From an uncultured Chlorobiota bacterium (GTDB lineage Bacteria > Bacteroidota > Bacteroidia > Bacteroidales > JAADGE01): 33,677 nt of DNA. Positions within the stretch are counted from its first letter, which is position 1. Each line of letters opens with the position of its first letter. The notes beneath the pieces were generated by a model. The model was not told the origin of the DNA, searched no databases, and saw only the letters and a list, made by a program, of their open reading frames with translations. Below are positions 8,110 through 17,402 of the stretch, piece after piece. The translations under genes and the position numbers were made by a program. The DNA lies in assembly GCA_947311265.1 (NCBI GenBank), contig CAMZKQ010000022.1, positions 1-33,677 of the forward strand, written 5' to 3'.

Positions 8110-11100
8110 TTATTTTTGTGCATTAAATTTTAATGTAAAGGGTATTTTTCGCTTTTCAGCCGTGCCGCCTTCGGGGGTGTAGTAGCCAACGGGCGATACA
8201 CTTATTACTTCTTTTTTTATGGCTAATGTTTTTGTGTTGATGTACCATTTCTCGGTAAAAATTAATGATTTCACTTCCTGCGGAATTAAGTAATCGTGCT
8301 GCTCTGAGCCTTGTGGGTAGCCACTGAACTCGTCGGCAATATAGGTTCTGGTGATACAATTTTTCTTTATTTGCACTGTATCTATTGGGTTGCCTGTGGA
8401 GTAATCGTAGCATTTTGCTTTGCCCGAAAATGCCCTTGTAAATAGTTGCTCGCTAAATTTTTTAGTATGGGCTTCGTTCCAAAAAAGGGGGTCAAAATCT
8501 TCGATATGTGGTGTATTCATATTTCGGTCTTCGTCGTAGGTGGTGTAGCCTATTTCGTAACTAATTGTTTTTAGATATTTCATTTTCGATTTATCTTGCT
8601 TTTTGGGTTGGATAATATAGCCTACTAGTTTGTATTTCCTGCTCTGCAAATCATCTTCGTTATCGTAGCTAATAAATGGGGAGTAGGCAAAAACATCTTT
8701 TTGTAGGGAGAATTTATTTTCGTCGAACGCCCAATTTTCATAACACTTAACACCCTCTATTTTAGGGTGGCTATAGTTCATCTTTCGTTCTTGGCTTGGT
8801 AGGGCACTGTAGTTTAAGGGCGAAAAAGCGGAATGGCTTTCAAAATCGTCCATTTGGAAGAGGGGTAAATTAGATGTATTGTGTGCGTTGTTATATAAAT
8901 TTTCAAAAGAAATATTACTTTCTCCTTCTACTTTAAACTCAAATTCTGGGAAATAGGAAGGTGAGTTTTTTGTTTTTTGTAGTGTTGTATTAAAAGGGGT
9001 TATTATTTCGGTCTGTGCGTAGCTTTTTTCATCTTTTTTATTAAGAAAAACAGTAAATAGAATTTTCTTTTTTATGGACTCGTCACTGTACGGTTCAACA
9101 TAATAGCGTACTGGCGATAGGGCAACTACCTCCTTATGAATCCGCATGGTATTTTTATCGATATACCAGTTTTCGTGGAAAATTACGGCTTGTATTTCGG
9201 CAATATTGTAGGGGTTTAGTGCTGTATGTTCAATAATATTACCTTGGTCATCGAATTCAAATTCGTCATCATAATATCCAATTATTTCGGCACTTTCGCC
9301 GAGTCGCTTGCGGGCTTCTTTTGTTGAAATTGCTTGCCCTGTTGTAAAATCATAGGCTTTTTTCTTGCCGGTAAGTACTGCATCGACTATCATTTTTTTG
9401 AATCGTTTTTGCGTTTGGTCTGTCCAAAGTGGTGCATTTCTTTGTTCGCCCGAAAGTGTTGCTTTTTCATTGTTTAACTGAAATTCGTATTTTATTTTTT
9501 TGAAGAGTTGCATTTTTTTCAGGGCTTTTTTCTTTGCCCTTTTGTTTTTGTAATCGTCGGATACAATTGTAAATGCTGGTGTTATAAAATGTGTAGCTTC
9601 GTCAAACATATCTTCTATACGCACTGGCGAATAGGCTTTTACTGTTTTTTGCATTGTAAATTTATATTCATCAAAATTCCATTTTTCCCAAAACTTAATG
9701 GCTTGTATTTCATTTTTATCTACCGAGAAGTTTTCTATTTGCACCAGCTCTTCAAAAGTATCTGGGTCGTATAGCGTGGTTTTATGCAGGTCTCCACCAA
9801 GGTTGTGTTCGGCGGTTTTAAAAGTTATTTTTTTTTGTTTTCGATGCTTGGGCAAGTAAGGTTTGTAGTTTGGGCTGTAAAGTAGTCCTCCTTTTTTGCT
9901 ATTCATTTTTTTTACAATTAACTTTTGAATATCAATATCATTAAGGCTTTGCGAGCTGTAGTATTTTGCCTTTCCTGCTGTTGGAGTATAACTATAGTAA
10001 TCTTCTTTACTGAACTTACTGTTCCAAATAAAATCATTGATAATGATTTCTGTGTTTAGCTTTGCGGTTTGCTTTGCATGTTTTTTTATTTTTTTTTCTT
10101 GAAGTTTTGAAATATAGTTTATAATTTCTGTATTTCCTCCTATAACTGCACTGTGCAAAGGGTTTTCTCCATTTTCATCTTCTGCAAATAGGTCTGCTTT
10201 TTTTTCGATTAGTAATTTTACGGCATCAAATGCCTTTGGGTTTTCTGCCACTATGTGTAGTGGCGTTTTGTCTTCGTAGCTTACATTACTAATGTCAGTT
10301 GTATTTACTAATATATTATTGAGCATAGTATAGGAGGATTTTTGCTTTGCTATGGCTATTAGCATTTCGCCATCTTTTTTTTCATTGCCTATTGGGCTTA
10401 GTTGTAATCCTTTTTTAAGGTAAAAATCTAAGGCTTTAAAGTTGTTGTTGGCCAAGGCCATATCTGCCAAATTTTTGTTGTCCTCATTAGTGTAGTTAAT
10501 ATCTGCCCCAGCAGATAGTAAAATTTCTAGAATTTTAATTTTTTGCTTTGTAATTGTAGCTATAGCAATAGGCGTATAATTATTGTTATTTTTGATATTT
10601 ACAGTTTGTGGCGAAAGCAGCAATTCACAACGTTCTGCTGAGATGGGCTTATGTAGGGCATAAAGCAAAGGCGTTTCGCCATTGCTATCCTTGCTGTGTA
10701 GGTCTGCCCCATTGGCAATTAGCTGTTCTAAAATTGCATTGCCCCCAGAGACTGAGGCAGAAGCATGGAGCAAGCTTTTTTTATCTTTTTTAGTTTCAAC
10801 TTTATAGTTTTGCGGATACTCCATTAGTAATTTTGCAATATCAAATGCTTGTGTTTTTATGGCTTTGTAAAGTGGTGTTTCGCCTTTGTTATTGGCTTCT
10901 GTTACCGAAACGCCAGCCTGAAGAATTAACTTTACATTGTTGGTGTTGGCACTGTATCTACTAATGGCATAGAAAAGAGCAGTTTCTCCGAGTTTATTTT
11001 TTGCATTTTTATTTTTGACTAAGCTAAGTAGTGCTGCTAATGATTTATCAGATTTATAGCTAATGGCATAATGCAGGCAGCTATTTTTTCCTAGCCCTTT

Positions 11101-12246
11101 GTTTAATACCGCTCCTTTACTTGCCAAAAAGGTAATGATTTCTGCCGGGGAATTGTTCTCGATGGCATACATCATGGGGGTTACTTTATCTGAAGAAAAT
11201 TGGTTTATATCTGCTCCTTTTTCTATAAGGTAGTTTATGATTTTAGGGTTTAATTTCTTTTTTATGTTGTAATAATTCCAGCCACAGGCACTATGGATTG
11301 GGTATATTCCATAAGGGTTTGTGGCATTTACTTTTGCCCCGCTTTCGACCATTAATTTTACTAGCTCCAACTTGCCAGACTCAATGGCCACGTTCAAAGG
11401 GCGAGATAAATCTATGCCCGTGTCCTTACTTCGTTTTCGGAGTAATTTAGCTAACCTAGGGTTATTATTTTCAAGGCTAACGTCCAAGGCACGCAGGTAG
11501 CTGGTATTAATATCTGCCCCAGAGTTGAGCAGAAATTCGGTAAATTTATACGCCCCCTTGTGGCGAGATGATGTATAATAAATTAGTGTAAATCCCTGTT
11601 TATCAGGCTTATTTATGTCTTTAAGATTGTTTTTTACTGCCTTCTTAAAATCTTCAAAATTACCAAATTCGGCTAAAAACTGGGGCGTATAAACTTTGTC
11701 TTTGAAGATACTTGCAATGGCTTTATTGCCATCAGCAATTTGCTTTTCGTATGGGGTTTGTCCCTTATTATTTTTAATTTTAAAATCTGCATTTCTGTAG
11801 GCAAGCAACATCGCTAATTTTCCTGCATACCGCCCATTTAGCAAGTGTGCGGCTGTGTTTCCGTTGTTATCTGCGAGGTTAATATCCGTACCTGCCGAGA
11901 TTAAATAGTCGGCAATAAATTCTTTGGAATAGTGGTAATAGGGGTCTTCAATAACTCTGTGTAAGGCTACTTTTCCATTGCCCGATTTTTTATTTGGATT
12001 AGCCTTATTATTGATAAGAAGTTTTATAATGTCGGTATTTCGGGCATGCTCGGTGGCTACATATAATAATGTTTCGCCATTTTTATTCAAAATATTAGCA
12101 GGTACACCACTTTCTATAATTTGCTGGGCAATATATAGCTGCGAATGCCTTACCGCCTCAAAAAGGCTGTCTTCTTTTTCAGGATTTTGCCCATTTGCCA
12201 AAAAAAAGAACAAAATTAAGTTAATCGTTAAAAGTATATTTTTCAT
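8110..12246 (-). CDS. Exported ankyrin-repeat protein with C-terminal array of GldN/PorN-like modules
   Basis: The preferred start at 12246 gives 1378 residues beginning MKNILLTINLILFFFLANGQ, a clear signal peptide. An upstream in-frame ATG at 12282 would add 12 polar residues ahead of it and is less likely. Residue numbers below count from 12282. Residues about 30-730 hold roughly 20 ankyrin repeats, for example NGETPLYKAIKTQAFDIAKL and KTPLHIVAENPKAFDAVKLL, many with GADIN turns. The rest, about 740-1390, repeats one pattern: an N-half like LTGKKKAYDFTTG or FSGKAKCYDYSTG and a C-half like IQAVIFHENWYID followed by ALSPV. The C-half recurs near residues 864, 1034, 1180 and 1341. This resembles GldN/PorN of the gliding/T9SS trans-envelope ring, from my memory of that family. 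Exported and probably periplasmic; the function is unknown. It is divergent from a TPR-SpoIIE phosphatase gene. Confidence 0.88.
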   Translation of the reverse strand: MKNILLTINLILFFFLANGQNPEKEDSLFEAVRHSQLYIAQQIIESGVPANILNKNGETLLYVATEHARNTDIIKLLINNKANPNKKSGNGKVALHRVIEDPYYHYSKEFIADYLISAGTDINLADNNGNTAAHLLNGRYAGKLAMLLAYRNADFKIKNNKGQTPYEKQIADGNKAIASIFKDKVYTPQFLAEFGNFEDFKKAVKNNLKDINKPDKQGFTLIYYTSSRHKGAYKFTEFLLNSGADINTSYLRALDVSLENNNPRLAKLLRKRSKDTGIDLSRPLNVAIESGKLELVKLMVESGAKVNATNPYGIYPIHSACGWNYYNIKKKLNPKIINYLIEKGADINQFSSDKVTPMMYAIENNSPAEIITFLASKGAVLNKGLGKNSCLHYAISYKSDKSLAALLSLVKNKNAKNKLGETALFYAISRYSANTNNVKLILQAGVSVTEANNKGETPLYKAIKTQAFDIAKLLMEYPQNYKVETKKDKKSLLHASASVSGGNAILEQLIANGADLHSKDSNGETPLLYALHKPISAERCELLLSPQTVNIKNNNNYTPIAIATITKQKIKILEILLSAGADINYTNEDNKNLADMALANNNFKALDFYLKKGLQLSPIGNEKKDGEMLIAIAKQKSSYTMLNNILVNTTDISNVSYEDKTPLHIVAENPKAFDAVKLLIEKKADLFAEDENGENPLHSAVIGGNTEIINYISKLQEKKIKKHAKQTAKLNTEIIINDFIWNSKFSKEDYYSYTPTAGKAKYYSSQSLNDIDIQKLIVKKMNSKKGGLLYSPNYKPYLPKHRKQKKITFKTAEHNLGGDLHKTTLYDPDTFEELVQIENFSVDKNEIQAIKFWEKWNFDEYKFTMQKTVKAYSPVRIEDMFDEATHFITPAFTIVSDDYKNKRAKKKALKKMQLFKKIKYEFQLNNEKATLSGEQRNAPLWTDQTQKRFKKMIVDAVLTGKKKAYDFTTGQAISTKEARKRLGESAEIIGYYDDEFEFDDQGNIIEHTALNPYNIAEIQAVIFHENWYIDKNTMRIHKEVVALSPVRYYVEPYSDESIKKKILFTVFLNKKDEKSYAQTEIITPFNTTLQKTKNSPSYFPEFEFKVEGESNISFENLYNNAHNTSNLPLFQMDDFESHSAFSPLNYSALPSQERKMNYSHPKIEGVKCYENWAFDENKFSLQKDVFAYSPFISYDNEDDLQSRKYKLVGYIIQPKKQDKSKMKYLKTISYEIGYTTYDEDRNMNTPHIEDFDPLFWNEAHTKKFSEQLFTRAFSGKAKCYDYSTGNPIDTVQIKKNCITRTYIADEFSGYPQGSEQHDYLIPQEVKSLIFTEKWYINTKTLAIKKEVISVSPVGYYTPEGGTAEKRKIPFTLKFNAQK

Positions 12247-12612
12247 AGTCAAGTTTATCTTCAAATGCAATCTGTTTTCCATAATCCTTATAACACTGGT
12301 AATAAGAATATTACAAATCTTTTTAAATTTTCATTTAGGGGCTTATGTATTAAATCAAAAACCACGCCTTAAAGTTGCCATGTTAATAACTTTTTAAAAT
12401 TTCTTTTCGTAAAATAGGCTAAACTTTAATAAATTTAAAGTTCTCTTTTTTTAAATTTTTATTTCCGAAAAATAAATTTGTATTGGCATAATTAACAGTT
12501 TGTAAAACTTTGTTTACTGCATGCTTGTTTTTTTTCGATTATTCATTTCTTTTTTCTAAAAAATATTTAGTTTATGTTAAAATATTTTTACTTTTACACA
12601 AAAGATAGCTCT
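12247..12612. other. Divergent intergenic region between ankyrin gene and TPR phosphatase gene
   Basis: A very AT-rich regulatory interval (366 bp with the starts chosen here). The plus-strand promoter candidate is at 12450-12480. For the minus strand I see only a loose match (AAGATTTG, 7 of 8 to the -7 box) about 40 bases before the 12282 ATG. AAGGA lies just before that same ATG, which is the one argument for the longer start. No RNA gene or small ORF is convincing. Confidence 0.5.
12450..12480 (+). promoter_or_regulatory. Promoter candidate for the TPR-SpoIIE phosphatase gene
   Basis: TTTA (12450-12453), 19 nt, then TAAATTTG (12473-12480): a full match to the Bacteroidota -7 box and three of four at -33. 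It would give a leader of about 125 nt before the ATG at 12613. Confidence 0.5.
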
Positions 12613-14415
12613 ATGAAAAAAATTCAACTCACTTTATTAATCCTATTTTTAGGTATTTTTACAGCCTCGGCACAGCCGGGTTATATAAAAGCTCTTGAAA
12701 AATCTATAGAAACTGCAAACAATACCGAAAAGCTAGTTATTTTAGAAAAACTATCTGAATTTTATTTGGATTATGATATTACTATTGCCATAAAATATGC
12801 CGGTGTTGGGCTAAAAATATCAAAGAAAGAAAAAGCAGACGACAAAGTACAAGCTAGTTTTTACAATAAATTAGGGGCGGCTTACTATTACAACGGAAAA
12901 TATCGAAAATCATTAAGGTATTACGAAAAAGAATTATTTTTAATTCAGAAGGACGGCAAACCTAAGGAAACAATAAAGGCACTTTATAATATAGCCGTTT
13001 TGTATCAAAAATCTAAAAAATATAGAAAAGCAGCTAAGTACTTTGAACTCAGCTACGAAAAAGCACAAGAATTAAAGTCGAAAGACCTAATTATGCACAA
13101 CCTAAAAGCCCTCTATGAAGTGTACGAACAGTGGGGTAAAGATGGGAAATCTTTAAAATACCTACAAGCCTATATCGCCTTAAAAGACAAACAGTTTAAA
13201 AAAACAGAAACTAATGTAAGCATTCTTCGTAAAAAGTACAAAAAAGAAAAAGCACTTAGGCAAACTACTGAAAACCTATTAGATGTTACTGAAAGCAAGT
13301 TAAACGTATCTGAAAATGATAAAAAAGAACTGACCGAAGACACCTTAAGAAAAGCCAACAAAATAGAGCTACTTGCCCTAGAAAAGAAAATGGCAGAGAA
13401 ATTAGATGCACAAGAAGAGGCTATAAATAGTGCAAACGTAATGCTGCACAAAGCCCAATCGGACAGGAAAGCAATACAATTTTCGCTTTTAGGATTAGTT
13501 ACTTTTTTAGTACTGGCTGCTGGGGTTTGGTTATTTTACCTGTATCGCCAAAAGCGAAAAGCGAATGATATTTTGCTAATTCAAAAAGAGGAAATTGAAG
13601 AAAAAACAGTAGAACTTACTGCGGTAAATGTAGAGCTGGAAGAGAAAAACACACAAATTATTGATAGCATAAATTATGCTAGGCGTATCCAAGATTCTAT
13701 TCTGATTCCAGAAGATCAAATTAAACAGCATTTGCCCGAAACATTTATTTATTACCAACCAAAAGATATTGTAAGTGGGGATTTTTATTGGTTCTCCGAA
13801 GTGAACGGTAAATTTATATTAGCCGCAATAGATTGTACTGGGCATGGCGTTCCTGGGGCATTTATGTCCATGATTGGGAATACGCTTTTAAACGAAATTG
13901 TAAACGAAAAAAACATAACAAAGCCCGATGAAATCTTAGCCCATTTGCACGAAGGGGTAATGGTATCCTTGCAACAAAATACAGGTCGGTTTGAAGCCGA
14001 AGACGGCATGGATATGTCCTTATGCACGATTGATCCTAAGCTAAAACGCTTTCAGTTTGCAGGGGCAAAAAACCACCTTTACGTTATCCAAGGCGAACGC
14101 CTAAAGGTACTGAAAGCCAACCACCACTCCATTGGTGGTCGCCCTTTGCGGGACGACATTGAAGTTTCCTTTACTTCCTACGATTTTATGTATGACGATA
14201 ACACCTCAATTTACATGATGTCTGATGGCTATATGGATCAATTTGGCGGTTTGCAGGACACCAAATTTAACTCCAAACGCTTCAAGCAAATGTTACTCGA
14301 TAATTGCAAACTGCCTATGGCAGAACAAAAAGATATAATTAAAAAGCAGCTCAACGACTGGAAAGGCGATAAAGCTCAAATTGATGATATTTTAGTTTTG
14401 GGGGTCAAGCTCTAA
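12613..14415 (+). CDS. Membrane TPR protein with SpoIIE/PP2C-type serine phosphatase domain
   Basis: The start at 12613 gives 600 residues and places a clean signal peptide (MKKIQLTLLILFLGIFTASA) at the N-terminus; the in-frame ATG at 12574 would bury it. Residues about 30-190 are TPR repeats (LGAAYYYNGKYRKSLRYYEK, YNIAVLYQKSKKYRKAAKYF), then a coiled coil (200-285), one membrane helix (287-311) and a second coiled coil (320-350). The SpoIIE domain (about 353-600) keeps the metal-binding acids: Asp390 in SGDFYWF, Asp407 in AIDCTGHGVPGA, Asp538 in MMSDGYMDQFGG and Asp591/592 in QIDDILVLG. The sensor part faces the periplasm and the phosphatase the cytoplasm. Such proteins probably dephosphorylate an anti-sigma antagonist or similar partner; none is encoded nearby. 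It is divergent from the ankyrin/GldN-like gene. Confidence 0.92.
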   Translation: MKKIQLTLLILFLGIFTASAQPGYIKALEKSIETANNTEKLVILEKLSEFYLDYDITIAIKYAGVGLKISKKEKADDKVQASFYNKLGAAYYYNGKYRKSLRYYEKELFLIQKDGKPKETIKALYNIAVLYQKSKKYRKAAKYFELSYEKAQELKSKDLIMHNLKALYEVYEQWGKDGKSLKYLQAYIALKDKQFKKTETNVSILRKKYKKEKALRQTTENLLDVTESKLNVSENDKKELTEDTLRKANKIELLALEKKMAEKLDAQEEAINSANVMLHKAQSDRKAIQFSLLGLVTFLVLAAGVWLFYLYRQKRKANDILLIQKEEIEEKTVELTAVNVELEEKNTQIIDSINYARRIQDSILIPEDQIKQHLPETFIYYQPKDIVSGDFYWFSEVNGKFILAAIDCTGHGVPGAFMSMIGNTLLNEIVNEKNITKPDEILAHLHEGVMVSLQQNTGRFEAEDGMDMSLCTIDPKLKRFQFAGAKNHLYVIQGERLKVLKANHHSIGGRPLRDDIEVSFTSYDFMYDDNTSIYMMSDGYMDQFGGLQDTKFNSKRFKQMLLDNCKLPMAEQKDIIKKQLNDWKGDKAQIDDILVLGVKL

Positions 14416-14448
14416 AAGCTGAAAATAAAAATGATAAAATCATTGGCT

Positions 14449-15048
14449 TTACTTAAAGAAATTTTCATTTAGCCAAGTTCTGCTTTGTTTTTGTTCGGCA
14501 TTTTCCACACTATCCTCCTTCTTAGTTTCCTCCATATCATAATTTCCATAAAGCATATTGTGCATTTCCTTTAGGATAAAAAGCAACCTAGGGCCCCAGA
14601 TGTGCTGGAAATTTTGGAGGCACTCCCAAAGCCCTTCGTTGATGGCCTCCAAGTTGGCAAACTCATAAAGTTGCACAAAATCTTTACAATCTTGGTAAAT
14701 ATCGGCAAAGCATTCCGATAGGCTCACGCTCACGGCTTCCTCTTGATTTAAAGGCTCGTAGAGTTCCGAAAAAATTTCTTTTTCACCCAGTTTTTCTGAA
14801 ACAGTAGCCTTTACAAAAAGCCAATCTTCCTCGCTTACAAATTTTTCGGTACCCTCCTCGCTAATATTTTGTGGTTCTTGCAAAGTTAAAGCTTTAAGGT
14901 ACAGTAAGCTAAGCAAACTTTGAGCGTTTTGAATAAAATCTTTCCTAAGCTGCTGGCTTGTATTTTCGACCAATGTGCAGTACTCATTAGCTACTGCTAC
15001 AAACTCAATGGTTTGTTTTGAGTATATTAAATCTCTTAGTTCGCCCAT
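14449..15048 (-). CDS. DUF5063 domain-containing protein
   Basis: A 199-residue soluble helical protein, starting at the ATG at 15048 (MGELRDLIYS). A TTG at 15075 would extend it by nine residues (PRIKTVKN), but nothing favours that start. Features recalled from the DUF5063 family are an N-terminal VAVANEYCTLVEN, a central EDWLFVKATVSEKLG, and LSECFADIYQDCKDFVQLYE followed by LWECLQNFQHIWGPRLL. The C-terminal 30 residues are charged and probably disordered. No biochemical function is known to me. It lies downstream of serC-serA on the same strand but 147 nt away, so operon membership is uncertain. Its stop is 33 nt from the convergent phosphatase stop at 14415, with no clear terminator between them. 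Confidence 0.85.
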   Translation of the reverse strand: MGELRDLIYSKQTIEFVAVANEYCTLVENTSQQLRKDFIQNAQSLLSLLYLKALTLQEPQNISEEGTEKFVSEEDWLFVKATVSEKLGEKEIFSELYEPLNQEEAVSVSLSECFADIYQDCKDFVQLYEFANLEAINEGLWECLQNFQHIWGPRLLFILKEMHNMLYGNYDMEETKKEDSVENAEQKQSRTWLNENFFK

Positions 15049-15195
15049 ATTTTTTACTGTTTTTATTCTTGGCAAAAGTATTTAAAATCTTCAAAACAGG
15101 CAAGAATAAAATCATCACCCCAAACTTGAGACAAAATGCGTAAACGCTAGTTTAGCTTTGTATTTGTAAAAAAGCTAACGGCTGTGCTAAAAGCA

Positions 15196-16119
15196 TTAAT
15201 TTACCTTAAAAGTGGTATCGCCATTATCAAAGAAATTGATTATCTGCGAAACGGCTGCGACACCAGCATTAATATTTGCCTCGGCAGTTTGTGCCCCCAT
15301 TTTTTTAGGGGTAAAGAATACTCTATCAGGAAATTCTTGTTCAAATTTTGCCCGATTAGCTGGGGCAATATCCGAGATGTAAATAAAATCATCTCTTTCA
15401 TTCATTAACTTTAACAACTCCTCCTCGTTTATCACTTCCTTTCTTGCCGTATTTACAAGCACCGCATTTTCGGGCATTTGCGAAAGCAACTCATAATCAA
15501 TGGACTTTACAGTATCTATATTGGCAGGTATATTTAGCGAAATATATTGGCACGAGTGATATAAATCTTCTGCCGAATCCATTGCTTTTACGTTATCCAT
15601 TTCAATTTTTTCTTGTGGGACAAAAGCATCAAAAGCACGCACATCCGTATCAAAACCTTGAGCAATTCGAGCTACATTTCGCCCCACATTGCCATAGGCA
15701 TGTATGCCTAGTTTCTTACCTTTCAGTTCAATGCCTGCTTTAGCACTAAATTTGTTGCGTGCCATATAGCACATCATACCAAAGGCCAGTTCGGCAACCG
15801 CATTAGAGTTTTGCCCAGGCGTATTCATGGCCACAATGCCACAATCTGTGGCTACTTTACAATCAATATTATCGTAACCAGCACCTGCCCGCACAACAAT
15901 TTTCAGTTTGCCTTTTACAGCTTCAAGCACTTCTTTATCCGCCTTATCGCTACGGATTATCATGCCATCTGCAGCTTTTGCAGCATCAATTAGCTGTTGC
16001 TTATCGGTATAATTTTCGAGTAATGTAAATTGAAAATCAGACTCTTCGGCAAGCTCTTGCATCTTAATTATTGCTGCCGGAGCAAATGGTTTTTCTGTTG
16101 CAACCAGAATATTTTTCAT
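15196..16119 (-). CDS. serA: D-3-phosphoglycerate dehydrogenase (short form)
   Basis: A 307-residue D-isomer-specific 2-hydroxyacid dehydrogenase lacking the C-terminal ACT domain of long SerA proteins. It oxidises 3-phosphoglycerate to phosphohydroxypyruvate, the first step of serine synthesis; the adjacent serC encodes the next step. The N-terminal lobe includes VVRAGAGYDNID (75-86) and NTPGQNSNAVAE. The NAD-binding loop is HAYGNVG (140-146) and Asp164 (AFDAF) should bind the NAD ribose. Catalytic Arg226 is in VNTARKEVI. The usual catalytic His of the TPHIG motif is not there: the segment reads FTPKKMGAQT (269-278). That may be a lineage form of the enzyme. It follows serC by 57 nt and is surely cotranscribed. 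Confidence 0.92.
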   Translation of the reverse strand: MKNILVATEKPFAPAAIIKMQELAEESDFQFTLLENYTDKQQLIDAAKAADGMIIRSDKADKEVLEAVKGKLKIVVRAGAGYDNIDCKVATDCGIVAMNTPGQNSNAVAELAFGMMCYMARNKFSAKAGIELKGKKLGIHAYGNVGRNVARIAQGFDTDVRAFDAFVPQEKIEMDNVKAMDSAEDLYHSCQYISLNIPANIDTVKSIDYELLSQMPENAVLVNTARKEVINEEELLKLMNERDDFIYISDIAPANRAKFEQEFPDRVFFTPKKMGAQTAEANINAGVAAVSQIINFFDNGDTTFKVN

Positions 16120-16176
16120 TAGCGTAATGTTTTGGGGTTAAGTTATTTTTTTATAAAGATTATTTGCACATAAATT

Positions 16177-17238
16177 TTAGCTATTTTTCTTTTCAAACTC
16201 TTGCATTGTGGCAATAAGTGCTTCCACACTTTCTTTGGATAGTGCATTGTAAGTCGAAGCTCGGAAGCCTCCTACCGAACGGTGGCCTTTAATCCCCACC
16301 ATTTGTTGTGCGGTGGCAAAAGCTAAAAAGTCTGCCTCTAAGTCTTTATATTGCTCTTCCATTACAAAACAAATATTCATTAGCGAGCGGTCTTCTTTGG
16401 CTACTGTGCCTTTAAAGAGTGGGTTACGGTCAATCTCGGCATAAAGCAAATTGGCTTTTTCTGTATTCAACTTGTACATCGCCGCTACACCGCCGTTGGT
16501 TTTAATCCATTTTAGAGTTTGCAAGGCCGTAAAAATAGGAATTACAGGTGGCGTATTGAACATTGAGTTTTTAGTTACAAATGTTCTATAGTCCAGCATC
16601 GTTGGGATTTTATGGTCCACTTGCCCTAAAACTTCGTCTTTAACAATAACAAAAGTAAGCCCAGCTGGTGCAAGGTTTTTTTGAGCACCACCATATATAA
16701 TGGCATATTTAGAAATATCAATAGGGCGGCTAAATATATCGGAAGACATATCCGCCACTAGCGGCACACCAAAGTCCATATCTTCATGGTACTCAGTACC
16801 ATATATCGTATTATTTGTGGTGATATGCACATAATCGGTATCCTTATGTACCTCTATACCTTTGGGCAAAGAGAAAAAATCTGGATTTTTAATTTCGACC
16901 ACATCGCCAAATAATTTTGCTTCTTTTAGTGCCTTTGCTGACCAAGTGCCAGTGTTTACATATACTGCCCTTTTCTTCATTAAATTAAATGGCACTAGTG
17001 CAAACTGCGTGCTTGCCCCACCGCCCATAAAAAGTACAGAATATCCTTGGGGGATATTCAAAAGCTCTTTAAATAGAGCAATTGCTTCGTTAATAACGGC
17101 ATCAAATTCTTTGGAACGGTGCGACACCGAGGCCAAAGAAAGCCCTGTTCCAGAAAAATCTTTTAACGCCTCAATAGTTGCATCAATTGCCTCTTGAGGA
17201 AGAATTGAAGGGCCTGCATAAAAATTATGTTTTTTCAT
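16177..17238 (-). CDS. serC: Phosphoserine aminotransferase
   Basis: A 353-residue class V PLP aminotransferase that converts phosphohydroxypyruvate and glutamate to phosphoserine, and may also serve pyridoxal phosphate synthesis. It opens with the family hallmark [22 protein letters not shown] (37-47) and [10 protein letters not shown] (71-80) are substrate/phosphate-binding segments. The ligand Asp is in [10 protein letters not shown] (161-170), and the Schiff-base Lys187 lies in [12 protein letters not shown]. The C-terminus [17 protein letters not shown] also matches SerC. First gene of the serC-serA pair. The preceding 164 bp is AT-rich; a CACTTTTG near 17300 on the minus strand is one base off a -7 box but has no good -33 partner. 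Confidence 0.97.
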   Translation of the reverse strand: MKKHNFYAGPSILPQEAIDATIEALKDFSGTGLSLASVSHRSKEFDAVINEAIALFKELLNIPQGYSVLFMGGGASTQFALVPFNLMKKRAVYVNTGTWSAKALKEAKLFGDVVEIKNPDFFSLPKGIEVHKDTDYVHITTNNTIYGTEYHEDMDFGVPLVADMSSDIFSRPIDISKYAIIYGGAQKNLAPAGLTFVIVKDEVLGQVDHKIPTMLDYRTFVTKNSMFNTPPVIPIFTALQTLKWIKTNGGVAAMYKLNTEKANLLYAEIDRNPLFKGTVAKEDRSLMNICFVMEEQYKDLEADFLAFATAQQMVGIKGHRSVGGFRASTYNALSKESVEALIATMQEFEKKNS

Positions 17239-17402
17239 TTTGATAAATTTAAAGGTCTTTGTTTTGATTTAAGAAGTAATTATCAATTAGGTGCAAAAGT
17301 GCAAAAAAAAACTTAGTTTAATATGTTTTCTAACTGCTTTTATTGTTTTTTTTATCTTTCTTTAATTTTGTGCCAAGCCTGTTCTAAGTGGGGCAAAAAG
17401 TG

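Noticed and set aside
12574-12612. Earlier ATG for the TPR-SpoIIE gene
   Set aside because: It would place 13 polar and aromatic residues before a clean Lys-Lys signal peptide; the ATG at 12613 fits better.
15150-15179. Imperfect inverted repeat GTTTAGCTTT / AAAGCTAAC between serA and the DUF5063 gene, considered as a terminator
   Set aside because: The arms do not match in length (one bulged base) and no T run follows the stem in either direction; too weak to call.
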